In this document: in pieces, positions 29,625 to 36,704 of the stretch | How the letters are laid out: each line of letters opens with the position of its first letter | How positions within the stretch are numbered: position 1 is the stretch's first letter | Assembly (NCBI RefSeq): GCF_945915435.1 | Contig: NZ_CAMEFG010000020.1 | Span: 1 to 62,431, forward strand | DNA length: 62,431 nucleotides | Direction of reading: 5' to 3' | Origin: an uncultured Paracoccus sp. | GTDB taxonomy: Bacteria > Pseudomonadota > Alphaproteobacteria > Rhodobacterales > Rhodobacteraceae | The notes under the pieces: model-generated | Told to the model about the DNA's origin: nothing | Database searches by the model: none | Seen by the model: the letters and a program-made list of their open reading frames with translations, nothing else | Made by a program: the position numbers and the translations under genes

Positions 29625-29625
29625 C
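29611..29625 (+). repeat. Left attachment-site repeat (within the tRNA-Gly 3' end)
   Basis: CATCACCCGCTCCAC, identical to 32475-32489. The wider T-arm GGTTCGATT also recurs at 32450-32458, with a 13-base insertion before the core, which supports duplication of the tRNA 3' end on integration. Confidence 0.8.
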
Positions 29626-29711
29626 TGACCCTATGGTCAACCCAAATTTCTCAATAACTTCCGTATCTTGCGTCCCCTCCCGGTGCACAATAGAGGGCAC
29701 ACAAGGGTCAC

Positions 29712-30140
29712 ATGGGGCTTGTTTTGAAATACGTCGAGACCACCAAATCAGGGTCTTTCGTCTATCGCCGCAGGGTTCCGAAGGCGGTGGTGGGAATCAT
29801 CGGCAAGGCGATGTTCAAGAAGAAGCTGGGCGACACAGAGCGGGAAGCCCTCGCTGCCTATCCCCGGTATCATGTGCAGGTGGAGGGCGAGATAGCAGCA
29901 GCACAGAAGCGCCTCGCTGCCCCAGCAGGTCGCGCATCCTCCCCAGCGTCGCAGACGCGACTGGCGACAGAGAGGGAAGCCTATGCCGCAGCCCTGCGCT
30001 ATCGTGCCGATCTGATCGAAGCCGGGACGACCGAGGAAGGGCTACACCGAAAGGGGTCGGCTGGCCCTCCTGCCAGTGCGCAGGAAGTAATCCCGCAGCC
30101 TTCGCTGCTGCGACCGGGGTTTCTACGCCGCCAATGGTGA
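29712..30140 (+). pseudogene. Tyrosine integrase, N-terminal fragment
   Basis: The frame starts MGLVLKYVETTKSGSFVYRR and continues RRVPKAVVGIIGKAMFKKKL, the opening of phage-type integrases with a small N-terminal beta-domain. The match fades near residue 112 (AGTTEEGLHR, about base 30050); the remaining 28 residues are low-quality sequence. The core-binding and catalytic domains with the R-H-R-Y residues are missing, so a normal 400-residue enzyme is reduced to a quarter. It lies 88 bases after the tRNA and presumably once integrated the element. Confidence 0.8.
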
Positions 30141-30375
30141 CAAAGCCGGGTTTCGGCTGGTTCACGTAAGCCTCGTTATAGCCTTGGGTCTTGGCTTGCT
30201 CTGTCAGGTGGGCGACTTTGCCGCCCTGCATGACGACTTCCGCCTTGCTGGCGACTGTATGTTTCCCTTCGAGTGCTCTTTGGGGGTTCTGGGCGTCCAG
30301 CTGGGCTTGCCACGCGGCCATGTTTGCGGGCGTGGCATCTTCGGCAGCCATGCTGACGATGGTGGTGTTAGACAT
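29815..30375 (-). CDS. Truncated hypothetical protein of the integrated element
   Basis: The frame begins MSNTTIVSMAAEDATPANMA after a good GAGGAAG site. For about 105 residues it reads as an ordinary polar protein rich in Ala/Gln/Lys (AWQAQLDAQNPQRALEGKHT, VNQPKPGFVTIGGVETPVA). After about QEGQPTPFG it runs antisense through the integrase fragment and turns Arg/Pro-rich, so the natural 3' part is gone. The likely deletion point is 30040-30060. I do not recognise the protein. Confidence 0.5.
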   Translation of the reverse strand: MSNTTIVSMAAEDATPANMAAWQAQLDAQNPQRALEGKHTVASKAEVVMQGGKVAHLTEQAKTQGYNEAYVNQPKPGFVTIGGVETPVAAAKAAGLLPAHWQEGQPTPFGVALPRSSRLRSDRHDSAGLRHRLPSLSPVASATLGRMRDLLGQRGASVLLLSRPPPAHDTGDRQRGLPALCRPASS

Positions 30376-30714
30376 TCTTGTTCTTCCTCAGTGGATTGAT
30401 GTGGTGGTGGTCGTCGTCCCTACACGGTTGAAAAAACACGGGACAGATAGGGACATGCAGTTGCATAAATGCCACAGGTTGGGCGAAGCCTCAGCTCTAC
30501 ACGACGCAAAAGGATGCCGACGCCCCCGCGAAGGGGACGCCGACGATGCGCACACGAAGTCACTGAGGAGCCGCATGACCGGCGGCGGGGGTGGAATGTG
30601 TAGTCCTAGGACTGGCCCTTATGGTCAGAGCCAGTCCCCTAAGGGGAGGGGTAATTGAAAGTTGCGCTGCCCAGCATCATCCCGCAACTATCTTCCGGGA
30701 CCCCCTCGGTTGCT
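30376..30714. other. Gap inside the element: hairpins only
   Basis: No convincing gene. GGACTGGC (30609-30616) and GCCAGTCC (30630-30637) form an 8-bp stem with a 13-base loop, directly followed by the short palindrome CCCCTAAGGGG. They lie downstream of the serine-recombinase unit on the minus strand and may end it, but there is no T-run. Confidence 0.5.
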
Positions 30715-30804
30715 CTAGTCCGCGTTCAGAAGGTTCCACGCGGCCCCGGCGACCAGCGCGCCGTTGATGACCCACGGGGCGAGGTCCAGCAGCAGGGCGC
30801 TCAT
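30715..30804 (-). CDS. 29-aa micro-ORF coupled to the serine recombinase
   Basis: ATG 30804 overlaps the recombinase stop in an ATGA arrangement typical of translational coupling. The product starts MSALLLDLAPWVINGALVAG and ends AAWNLLNAD, a short hydrophobic or amphipathic peptide. It could be a membrane micropeptide, a recombinase accessory or chance. Confidence 0.4.
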   Translation of the reverse strand: MSALLLDLAPWVINGALVAGAAWNLLNAD

Positions 30805-31382
30805 GCCGCGATCTCCGCCTTGGCCTCGTCAGCCGCATTGATGATCCGATAGACGCTCGCCCTGCCGATCCCGAGGCGCTTGGCGATCTCCGTCCCGCCG
30901 ACCCCGTTCCGGTGCAGCTCCAGCACCTCGTCCGCTCGGGCCCGTGCCGTGGGTTTGCGGCCCCGATACTTTCCGGCGGCCTTGGCCTTGGCGATCCCCT
31001 CGCGTTGCCGTTCCAGCATGATCTCGCGTTCAAACTCGGCCACGCCCCCGAGGATGGTCAGCATGAGCTTCCCGGTCGGGGTCGATGTATCAATTCCCAT
31101 GTCGAGGATGCGCAGGGCCACGCCCTTGGCCTCGAGTTGCCCGAGGATTTCCACTAGATGCGCCACGGAACGCGCCAGACGGTCCAGCTTGGTGGCGACT
31201 AGGGTGTCGCCCTCTCGGGCGAAGGTCAGCGCCTCGGCCAGCTTCTCGCGCTGCGCCACGTCCACGGATGAAACCTGTTCTTCAAAGATGCGCTCGCATC
31301 CTGCGGTCTCAAGGTCGCGTGTCTGGGCTTCAAGCCCGGCCTTCTGGTCGAGGGTCGATGTTCTGGCATAGCCGATCAGCAT
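30801..31382 (-). CDS. Serine recombinase (resolvase/invertase family)
   Basis: A 193-residue site-specific recombinase. The catalytic serine S9 is in MLIGYARTSTLDQKAG; conserved arginines lie in KLDRLARSV and EFEREIMLERQREGIAKAK. The C-terminal helix-turn-helix (GGTEIAKRLGIGRASVYRII) binds DNA. ATG 31382 is preferred, with AGGAG nine bases upstream; a GTG at 31409 is possible. The length and domains match Tn3-type resolvases and invertases. The dyad array directly upstream (31403-31516) is a plausible recombination site and operator. It appears intact within an otherwise decayed element. Confidence 0.93.
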   Translation of the reverse strand: MLIGYARTSTLDQKAGLEAQTRDLETAGCERIFEEQVSSVDVAQREKLAEALTFAREGDTLVATKLDRLARSVAHLVEILGQLEAKGVALRILDMGIDTSTPTGKLMLTILGGVAEFEREIMLERQREGIAKAKAAGKYRGRKPTARARADEVLELHRNGVGGTEIAKRLGIGRASVYRIINAADEAKAEIAA

Positions 31383-31402
31383 GGCGTCTAGCTCCTGCAT
31401 GT

Positions 31403-31565
31403 GTCTCACAATGTCTTAGACGTTATCCAGCCCCTGTCCCAAAATGTCAACAGCATTTATATGGGACACTTTCCGGTAACTGGTGAGACGTCTCACAATG
31501 GCAAGGTCAGTGAGACACGCGGTGCGGCTCTCGGCCACCGCCCAGCGTCTCAGACGCGACTAGCG
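31403..31565. promoter_or_regulatory. Dyad array upstream of the serine recombinase (candidate res site/operator)
   Basis: The heptamer GTCTCAC or its complement GTGAGAC occurs at 31403-31409, 31483-31489, 31490-31496 and 31510-31516. The middle two fuse into the perfect palindrome GTGAGACGTCTCAC, and GTCTCACAATG is an exact 11-base direct repeat at 31403 and 31490. GCGTCTCAGACGC (31545-31557) adds a related dyad. Resolvases commonly bind such repeated dyads beside their own gene. The rest of the 354-base gap to the PIN gene holds no gene. Confidence 0.55.
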
Positions 31566-31736
31566 CTCCCGCAGGATCGCCTATCGGTGCCCGGCTGGGT
31601 GCCCATAGAGGCGGCCCCATGGGGGGTGACGCGCGGTTCATCCCCGTTGAGGCGGGACCTCGGATTTTTCTGCCCAAATATCGCGGCCCGCGCATATCAT
31701 CGGAGGATTGCATAGACCTAAGCGGGAGAGAGAGGA

Positions 31737-32327
31737 ATGCCGTTGCGCCTTACGCTGGACACCAATTGCCTGATCGACATTGCAGATAAACGGGAACGCG
31801 CCCCATACGTCGAAGCGCTGAGGGCTGCGGCTGAGGAAGGGAGGGTCTTGATCTCTCTTGTCGCATCCAGTGCATCTGAGAAACAGCAGAGCGGGGATTT
31901 CTTGTCATCCATGGGGAGGTTCAAAGAACGGGTGGCAGCACTGGGTTTTGGCGATTCACTTCTTCTTCCGTCGATTGCGAGGTTCGACGTTTCGTTCTTC
32001 GAGCATGGTCTTCACTGCGACAATCAGATGCTTGAAAGGGAGCACAAGATTTATCGAGTCCTCTTCCCCACTTCACCGCCGGAATGGGCAGATTATGCGA
32101 AAGAGAAGGGACACATGAGAGATGACCGGCACGGCAAAGGCTATTTCCGATGGCGAAACCAGCTTTTGGATGCTCAGGCTTTTTGGGCGCATGAACACGC
32201 CAGTCAGGATATTTTCGTGACAAGTGACGCTCGCTTCAAAGTCTTGGAGGGTCATAGAGATTTTCCGACTGCCGTTGTCAAAGAGGCCCGCGAGGTGGTT
32301 GAAATGATCGGACCTGCCATCAAATGA
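31737..32327 (+). CDS. Orphan PIN-like nuclease domain protein
   Basis: A 196-residue protein after GGGAGAGAGAGG. It opens LRLTLDTNCLIDIAD (D8, D14) and ends with QDIFVTSDARFKVLEGHR (D164), the strand-helix pattern and acidic residues of PIN-domain nucleases; LLDAQAFWAHEH (D145) may add a third ligand. It is longer than most VapC toxins (about 130) and no small antitoxin gene precedes it. The codons are less G+C-rich than those of the host genes. It is the only intact cargo of the element apart from the recombinase. A toxin or phage-defence role is a guess. Confidence 0.72.
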   Translation: MPLRLTLDTNCLIDIADKRERAPYVEALRAAAEEGRVLISLVASSASEKQQSGDFLSSMGRFKERVAALGFGDSLLLPSIARFDVSFFEHGLHCDNQMLEREHKIYRVLFPTSPPEWADYAKEKGHMRDDRHGKGYFRWRNQLLDAQAFWAHEHASQDIFVTSDARFKVLEGHRDFPTAVVKEAREVVEMIGPAIK

Positions 32328-32474
32328 CTGGCTTGCGTCTTGCCACCCGAGTGCACTTTCGCTACATGCTGAGTGCACACGTCAACAGCGCCGGAAAGAC
32401 GCCTTCGACGGAAGTGATTGAAAATGCTTTACTAATTGCGGAAGCCGAAGGTTCGATTTCCTCCAGCTGACGCT

Positions 32475-32489
32475 CATCACCCGCTCCAC
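32475..32489 (+). repeat. Right attachment-site repeat
   Basis: CATCACCCGCTCCAC, an exact copy of the tRNA-Gly 3' end including CCA. It marks the right boundary of the element. Confidence 0.8.
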
Positions 32490-32606
32490 CGTCTCCTTCC
32501 CCCCCTCATCGCATTTTCGGCCCGGCGCCTATTCCTGATCGCGCCTTTCTGCCCTAAATGGGGAAGGTCCCGCAACGAACGCCCCCGACCGGGCGAAAGG
32601 AAAGCG

Positions 32607-32690
32607 ATGTCGTCCCAAGCCAGAATGCGCCTGTCCTTCTACCTGCTGATCGGCCTGACGCTGTTTGCCGCGCTTGGCGGCGCGGCCTGA
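32607..32690 (+). CDS. Possible 27-aa membrane micro-ORF before the XpaC-like gene
   Basis: ATG 32607 follows GAAAGGAAAGCG and opens MSSQARMRLSFYLLIGLTLF, then AALGGAA and a stop: a one-pass hydrophobic peptide with two N-terminal arginines. It ends 11 bases before the XpaC-like start, so it could be a leader or a real micro-protein. Confidence 0.42.
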   Translation: MSSQARMRLSFYLLIGLTLFAALGGAA

Positions 32691-32701
32691 AGGGGGACGG
32701 C

Positions 32702-33631
32702 ATGGCCAAGCGTTACGGCGGACGGTTTTCCCCGCAACCCACCGATCGGGACCGGCCCCTGCCCGCGCGCGCCGCGCCGGGCGAGGCGCGCCATCCGCTG
32801 GAATCGCGGCCCAAATGGGTGACCATCGCGGCCACTCCGCTGCTGCTGATGGCGTTCTTCCAGCCGCCGCTGATCATGGCCACCTGCCTTGCGGGCTTCG
32901 GCATCATCGCCGGGGCCATGTGGATGACGCGCGAGGGGCTGCGGGCCGAGGCCGCCTATGACGCCCGCCGCGTCGCGCGCCGCCCGGCCTTTCCGCGCAA
33001 GCTGTTCGGCGGGCTGCTGGCGGGGCTTGGCCTTGCCGTCGCCTCGTTCGAGCCGGGCGCGGCGGCGGGTGCGGGCATCATCGGCGTGGCGGGGGCGGTG
33101 CTGCACTACCTTGCCTTCGGCCCCGATCCCATGCGCGACAAGGGGATGGAGGGGGTGGACGGCTTCCAGCAGGACCGCGCCGCCCGCATCGTGGCCGAGG
33201 GCGAGGATCACCTGCGCGCCATGCACGACGCCATCACCCGCACCGGCGACCGGCGGCTGGAGGCGCGGGTGCAGATGTTCGCCGCCACCGCGCGCGAACT
33301 GTTCGCGCGGGTTCAGAACAACCCTGGCGAGCTGGCCTCGGCCCGGCGCTATCTGGGCGTCTACCTGATGGGCGCGCGCGAGGCGACGGTGAAATTCGCC
33401 GACCTCTACGCCCAGACCCGCGACACCCGCGCGCGGCAGGATTACGAGGCGCTGCTGGACGATCTGGACACCAACTTCGCGGCGCGCACCCGGCAAATGC
33501 TGGAAGGCAGCCGCCTCGATCTGGATATCGAGATGCAGGTGCTTGGCGACCGGCTGGCCCGCGAAGGCGTGCGCCCCGACCCCGATGCGCGCCTGATCGG
33601 GCAGGCCGGCAAGGCGGGCAACGACGACTGA
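32702..33631 (+). CDS. XpaC-like (5-bromo-4-chloroindolyl phosphate hydrolysis) family protein
   Basis: A 309-residue protein with a cytoplasmic N-terminus, hydrophobic segments near residues 37-65 ([32 protein letters not shown]) and 100-137, then a helical soluble domain ([20 protein letters not shown] ... [18 protein letters not shown]) resembling XpaC proteins. Such genes often precede a TelA-type toxic-anion resistance gene; here truA follows after two bases. Biochemical function is unknown. Confidence 0.75.
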   Translation: MAKRYGGRFSPQPTDRDRPLPARAAPGEARHPLESRPKWVTIAATPLLLMAFFQPPLIMATCLAGFGIIAGAMWMTREGLRAEAAYDARRVARRPAFPRKLFGGLLAGLGLAVASFEPGAAAGAGIIGVAGAVLHYLAFGPDPMRDKGMEGVDGFQQDRAARIVAEGEDHLRAMHDAITRTGDRRLEARVQMFAATARELFARVQNNPGELASARRYLGVYLMGAREATVKFADLYAQTRDTRARQDYEALLDDLDTNFAARTRQMLEGSRLDLDIEMQVLGDRLAREGVRPDPDARLIGQAGKAGNDD

Positions 33632-33633
33632 CC

Positions 33634-34413
33634 ATGCCGCGCTACGCCCTGCAAATCGAATATGACGGCACGCCTTTCGCCGGATGGCAGGCGCAGGCCG
33701 ACCGGCCAAGCGTCCAGGGCGCGGTCGAAGAGGCCCTTGCCGCGCTGGACGCGGGCTTTGCCGCTGGCGCCCGCATCGCCGCCGCCGGGCGCACCGATGC
33801 CGGCGTCCATGCGCTGTCGCAGGTCGCCCATGCCGATCTGACCCGCGAATGGGACCCGTTCCGGCTGGCGCAGGCGCTGAACTGGCATCTCAAGCCCGCG
33901 CCGGTGGCGGTCCTGGCGGCGGCGCGCGCAGAGGGCGATTTTCACGCCCGTTTCAGCGCGGTCGAGCGGCGCTATCTCTTTCGCCTGATCGCGCGGCGCG
34001 CGCCGGTGACGCATGATCGCAACCGGGTCTGGCAGGTGCCCAATCCGCTGGACGTAGAGGCCATGCGCCAGGGCGCGGCGCATCTGGTCGGGCGGCACGA
34101 CTTCACGACCTTCCGTTCGACCATGTGCCAGGCCGCAAGCCCGGAAAAGACGCTGGACGAGATCGGGATCGAGGAAATCCCCCTGCATTCGGGCCGCGAA
34201 TACCGTTTTCACCTGCGGGCAAGGTCGTTTCTGCACAATCAGGTCCGCTCGATCGTGGGCACGCTGGAGCGGGTCGGCGCAGGCGCATGGCCGCCCGCGC
34301 GCGTGGCTGCGGCGCTTGCCGCCCGCGACCGCGCCGCCTGCGGGCCGGTCTGCCCGCCCGGCGGGTTGTATCTGTCCGGCGTCACCTATCCCGACGATCC
34401 GTTCAGCCCATGA
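33634..34413 (+). CDS. truA: tRNA pseudouridine(38-40) synthase
   Basis: Makes pseudouridine at positions 38-40 of the tRNA anticodon arm. The 259-residue product starts [19 protein letters not shown]; the catalytic aspartate is in [18 protein letters not shown], and [18 protein letters not shown] and [14 protein letters not shown] are conserved. The stop codon falls on the first bases of a MITE-like terminal inverted repeat, so the present C-terminus may have been set by that insertion. Confidence 0.96.
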   Translation: MPRYALQIEYDGTPFAGWQAQADRPSVQGAVEEALAALDAGFAAGARIAAAGRTDAGVHALSQVAHADLTREWDPFRLAQALNWHLKPAPVAVLAAARAEGDFHARFSAVERRYLFRLIARRAPVTHDRNRVWQVPNPLDVEAMRQGAAHLVGRHDFTTFRSTMCQAASPEKTLDEIGIEEIPLHSGREYRFHLRARSFLHNQVRSIVGTLERVGAGAWPPARVAAALAARDRAACGPVCPPGGLYLSGVTYPDDPFSP

Positions 34414-34573
34414 CAGGCTGCTGAAAAAGGATTTCAAGAGGGCGGCGCAGCGGAAATCGTTCTGGAATCAGCGAAGATCGGCCTGAAAAATGAGGTGTTC
34501 TGGACCGATTCAGGCGGATTTCCCGCCTCCCCGCCCGCGTTGTCCTGTCGCGCGACTTTTCAGCAGCCTGACA
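34411..34573. mobile_element. MITE-like element after truA
   Basis: CAGGCTGCTGAAAA (34414-34427) and TTTTCAGCAGCCTG (34557-34570) are perfect 14-base terminal inverted repeats, extending to TGACAGG / CCTGACA with one mismatch. The 160-base interior has no gene. Non-autonomous elements of this size normally use the transposase of a full-length IS elsewhere. No clear target-site duplication is visible, and the IS family is not assigned. Confidence 0.68.
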
Positions 34574-34575
34574 AG

Positions 34576-34587
34576 CCCCCCCCCCCC
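34576..34587 (+). repeat. Homopolymer run of 12 C
   Basis: Twelve consecutive C directly after the MITE-like element, in a non-coding gap. Such a run is prone to slippage or sequencing length error. The rest of the gap to 34697 holds no gene apart from the hairpin below. Confidence 0.85.
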
Positions 34588-34677
34588 GCAAAGGCAAAGG
34601 CCCGGCAAAAGGGGTGCGGCGAATTCCCGCGGATGCCTGGGCGAATCGCGCAAGGGATGCCCTGCCCCCCTTCATCG

Positions 34678-34696
34678 CCTGCCCCCGTGGGGCAGG
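34678..34696 (-). terminator. Hairpin after the sugar transferase gene
   Basis: CCTGCCCC and GGGGCAGG form a perfect 8-bp stem with a three-base loop directly after the stop of the minus-strand transferase gene. No T-run follows. Confidence 0.5.
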
Positions 34697-34697
34697 G

Positions 34698-35456
34698 TCA
34701 CGCCTTGCCGGGCCGGGTCTTCCGGCGGCAATAGCGCCGCCCGTTCCATTGTGGGATGATGACGGTCATCACCGTATTCCACATGATCCACATGTCGATG
34801 CGCAGGCTGGCGCGCCGTTGATAGATCATGTCCAGCCGCAGCTTGGTGGGCAGACAGCGGCGGTAATAGGCGGCCTCGGTCGCCTCGGCGGTCGGGCAGC
34901 TTGCCATGATGCGGTCTTCGTGGGCGTGATAGATCATCGTCGCCAGCCCGGTCACGCCGGGGCGGTTGCGCAGCACCTGCGCATATCGTTCCGGGAAACG
35001 CTCGACGAATTCGGGCAGGGGCGGGCGCGGGCCGACAAAGCTCATGTCGCCCTTCAGGATATTGAAAAGCTGCGGCAATTCGTCGATGCGGGTGCGGCGC
35101 AGAAAGCGCCCGACCGGGGTGATGCGCCAATGCTTGTGCGCGCCGGTGGCCCCCGAATCGCTTTCCTCGCGCAGCATGGTGCGGAACTTGAGCAGCCGGA
35201 ACGGCTGGCCCGGCGCGCGCATACGATGCGCGACATAGAACAGCGGACGCCCCTGCGCCACCAGCAGCACGGCGGCGACAGCCAGCATCACCACCGACAG
35301 CGGCACCAGCAGCATCAGCGCAAAGATGATATCGAGGATGCGCTTGATCCGCGGCATCCCGCCACCCTCGGCGGTTTGCCCGGACGAAGCCAGGCGCCGG
35401 CCCGCTTGCGTGTCGCCATACCAGTCGTGCTGAACCGTCAAGGTTGTATCCCACAT
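34698..35456 (-). CDS. Bacterial sugar transferase (undecaprenyl-phosphate sugar phosphotransferase type)
   Basis: A 252-residue membrane-associated enzyme that likely transfers a sugar-phosphate to undecaprenyl phosphate at the start of exopolysaccharide or O-antigen assembly. One N-terminal membrane segment (ILDIIFALMLLVPLSVVMLA) precedes the catalytic domain with LLKFRTM, RRTRIDELPQLFNILKGDMS and FVGPRPPLPEF. The start is uncertain: ATG 35456 adds 33 residues before MPRIKRILDIIF at 35357. No other polysaccharide gene is nearby. It is divergent from the stress-protein gene. Confidence 0.9.
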   Translation of the reverse strand: MWDTTLTVQHDWYGDTQAGRRLASSGQTAEGGGMPRIKRILDIIFALMLLVPLSVVMLAVAAVLLVAQGRPLFYVAHRMRAPGQPFRLLKFRTMLREESDSGATGAHKHWRITPVGRFLRRTRIDELPQLFNILKGDMSFVGPRPPLPEFVERFPERYAQVLRNRPGVTGLATMIYHAHEDRIMASCPTAEATEAAYYRRCLPTKLRLDMIYQRRASLRIDMWIMWNTVMTVIIPQWNGRRYCRRKTRPGKA

Positions 35457-35612
35457 CCGTATTGCACGTCATGCCTCCCGCAGCATTCATAACGATGTTA
35501 AAGGCGTATAAGGTAAATGAACGCACAGAGGCAAATCGAGTTCACCCTTTGCTTGATGCGGTCCCCTGTTTCGGCCAATCTTCGCTCATGCAATAGCACC
35601 CAAAGGTGAAGA

Positions 35613-36062
35613 ATGCGTAAACAACTGGTCATCCTCGATGACACGCGGGAATGTATCAACGCCATCCGCTTCGCTGCCCTGCGGGCGGCCAAGACAGGCG
35701 GCGGGGTGCAGGTCCTGGCCATCATCCCCGCCTCGGAAATCCAGCACGGCATGGGCGTCGCAGATGTCATGCGCGCCGAGGCCCAGGAACGGATCGAGGT
35801 CCATTTCGAGGTTTTCGCCAAGTGGATGCGCGACCGCCCCGGCGTCGAACCCGAGCTTGTGATCCGCGAAGGCGATCCCGTCACCGAACTGCTGGCCCAG
35901 ATCGAGGCCGACACCCGGATCGGCGTCGTGGTCGTAGGCGCGGCCAACGACGGTCCCGGCCCGCTGGTCACGAAACTGCTGCGCGAACTGCCTTCGATGC
36001 CCTGCCCGATCACCATCGTGCCCTCGGACATCTCGCGCGAGGGGCTGGAGAAGATCGCCTGA
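35613..36062 (+). CDS. Universal stress protein family protein
   Basis: A 149-residue single Usp domain starting MRKQLVILDDTRECINAIRF after AGGTGAAG. The central GVQVLAIIPASE and the end GVVVVGAANDGPGPLVTKLL match the Usp nucleotide-binding fold, but the ATP signature G-2x-G-9x-G-S/T is only partly kept (GAANDGPGPLVT), so nucleotide binding is uncertain. A cytoplasmic stress role is inferred from family. Confidence 0.88.
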   Translation: MRKQLVILDDTRECINAIRFAALRAAKTGGGVQVLAIIPASEIQHGMGVADVMRAEAQERIEVHFEVFAKWMRDRPGVEPELVIREGDPVTELLAQIEADTRIGVVVVGAANDGPGPLVTKLLRELPSMPCPITIVPSDISREGLEKIA

Positions 36063-36066
36063 ACCC

Positions 36067-36092
36067 GGACCGGGGCGGACGACGCCCGGTCC
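36067..36092 (+). terminator. Possible terminator hairpin after the Usp gene
   Basis: GGACCGGGGCG and CGCCCGGTCC (36067-36077, 36083-36092) pair with one bulged base, five bases after the stop. No T-run is present; termination may be weak. Confidence 0.45.
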
Positions 36093-36143
36093 AGCTTGAC
36101 TTGCACCGCCCCGTCCCCATATCTGCCCGAAAGGAGCCTTTCG

Positions 36144-36704
36144 ATGTTCATTCAGACCGAAACCACCCCGAATCCCGCCACGCTCAAGTTCCTGCCCGGC
36201 GAACCCGTCCTGCCGCAGGGCACGGCGGATTTCCCCTCGGCCGACCAGGCGGCGGCCAGCCCGCTGGCGCGGCGCATCTTCGATGTCGCGGGGGTCAGCG
36301 GGGTTTTCCTGGGGTCGGATTTCGTGACGGTGACCAAGACGGATGCGGCGGTCTGGGATCACCTCAAGCCCTCGATCCTGGGCGCGATCATGGAACATTA
36401 CCAATCCGGCGCCCCGGTGATCGAGGACGGCGGCGCCGCACCTTCGGGTCATGCCAGCCATGACGGGCCGGACGCCGAAATCGTCATCCAGATCAAGGAG
36501 TTGCTGGATACCCGCGTCCGCCCGGCGGTGGCGCAGGACGGCGGCGACATCACATTCCACGGTTTCGACCGTGGCGTGGTCTACCTACATATGCAGGGCG
36601 CCTGCGCGGGCTGCCCCTCGTCCACGCTGACGCTGAAGATGGGGATCGAGAACCTGCTGCGCCACTACATCCCCGAAGTGACCGAGGTGCGCCCGGTTGC
36701 CTGA
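36144..36704 (+). CDS. NifU-like Fe-S scaffold/carrier protein (NFU1 type)
   Basis: Carries iron-sulfur clusters to target enzymes in the cytoplasm. The 186-residue product follows AAGGAG and starts MFIQTETTPNPATLKFLPGE, the Nfu N-terminal domain. The C-terminal NifU domain has RPAVAQDGGDITFHGF and the cluster motif GACAGCPSSTLTLK (CxxC). The layout matches eukaryotic NFU1. Its stop overlaps the tsaB start, making a Nfu-tsaB-rimI unit. Confidence 0.94.
   Translation: MFIQTETTPNPATLKFLPGEPVLPQGTADFPSADQAAASPLARRIFDVAGVSGVFLGSDFVTVTKTDAAVWDHLKPSILGAIMEHYQSGAPVIEDGGAAPSGHASHDGPDAEIVIQIKELLDTRVRPAVAQDGGDITFHGFDRGVVYLHMQGACAGCPSSTLTLKMGIENLLRHYIPEVTEVRPVA

Larger units (their letters stand above)
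29611..32489. mobile_element. Decayed integrative element inserted at tRNA-Gly
   Basis: The segment is bounded by the 15-base direct repeat CATCACCCGCTCCAC at 29611-29625 (tRNA 3' end) and 32475-32489. Just inside lies an integrase N-terminus reading away from the tRNA, the usual layout of tRNA-targeted elements. Other contents are a truncated unknown gene, a serine recombinase with a coupled micro-ORF, a dyad-rich control region and a PIN-like orphan. The interior has long non-coding stretches and looks less G+C-rich. No replication, packaging or conjugation gene remains, so it is a deletion remnant. Confidence 0.82.

Noticed and set aside
31401..31715. Plus-strand frame upstream of the PIN gene as a possible antitoxin
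   Set aside because: It is built from the dyad array and non-coding sequence, with no ribosome-binding site or DNA-binding motif, and it stops before the PIN gene.
32436..32690. 84-codon frame running from the right attachment repeat into the XpaC region
   Set aside because: It crosses the tRNA-derived repeat and has no ribosome-binding site; only the 27-codon frame from 32607 in the same frame has a plausible start.
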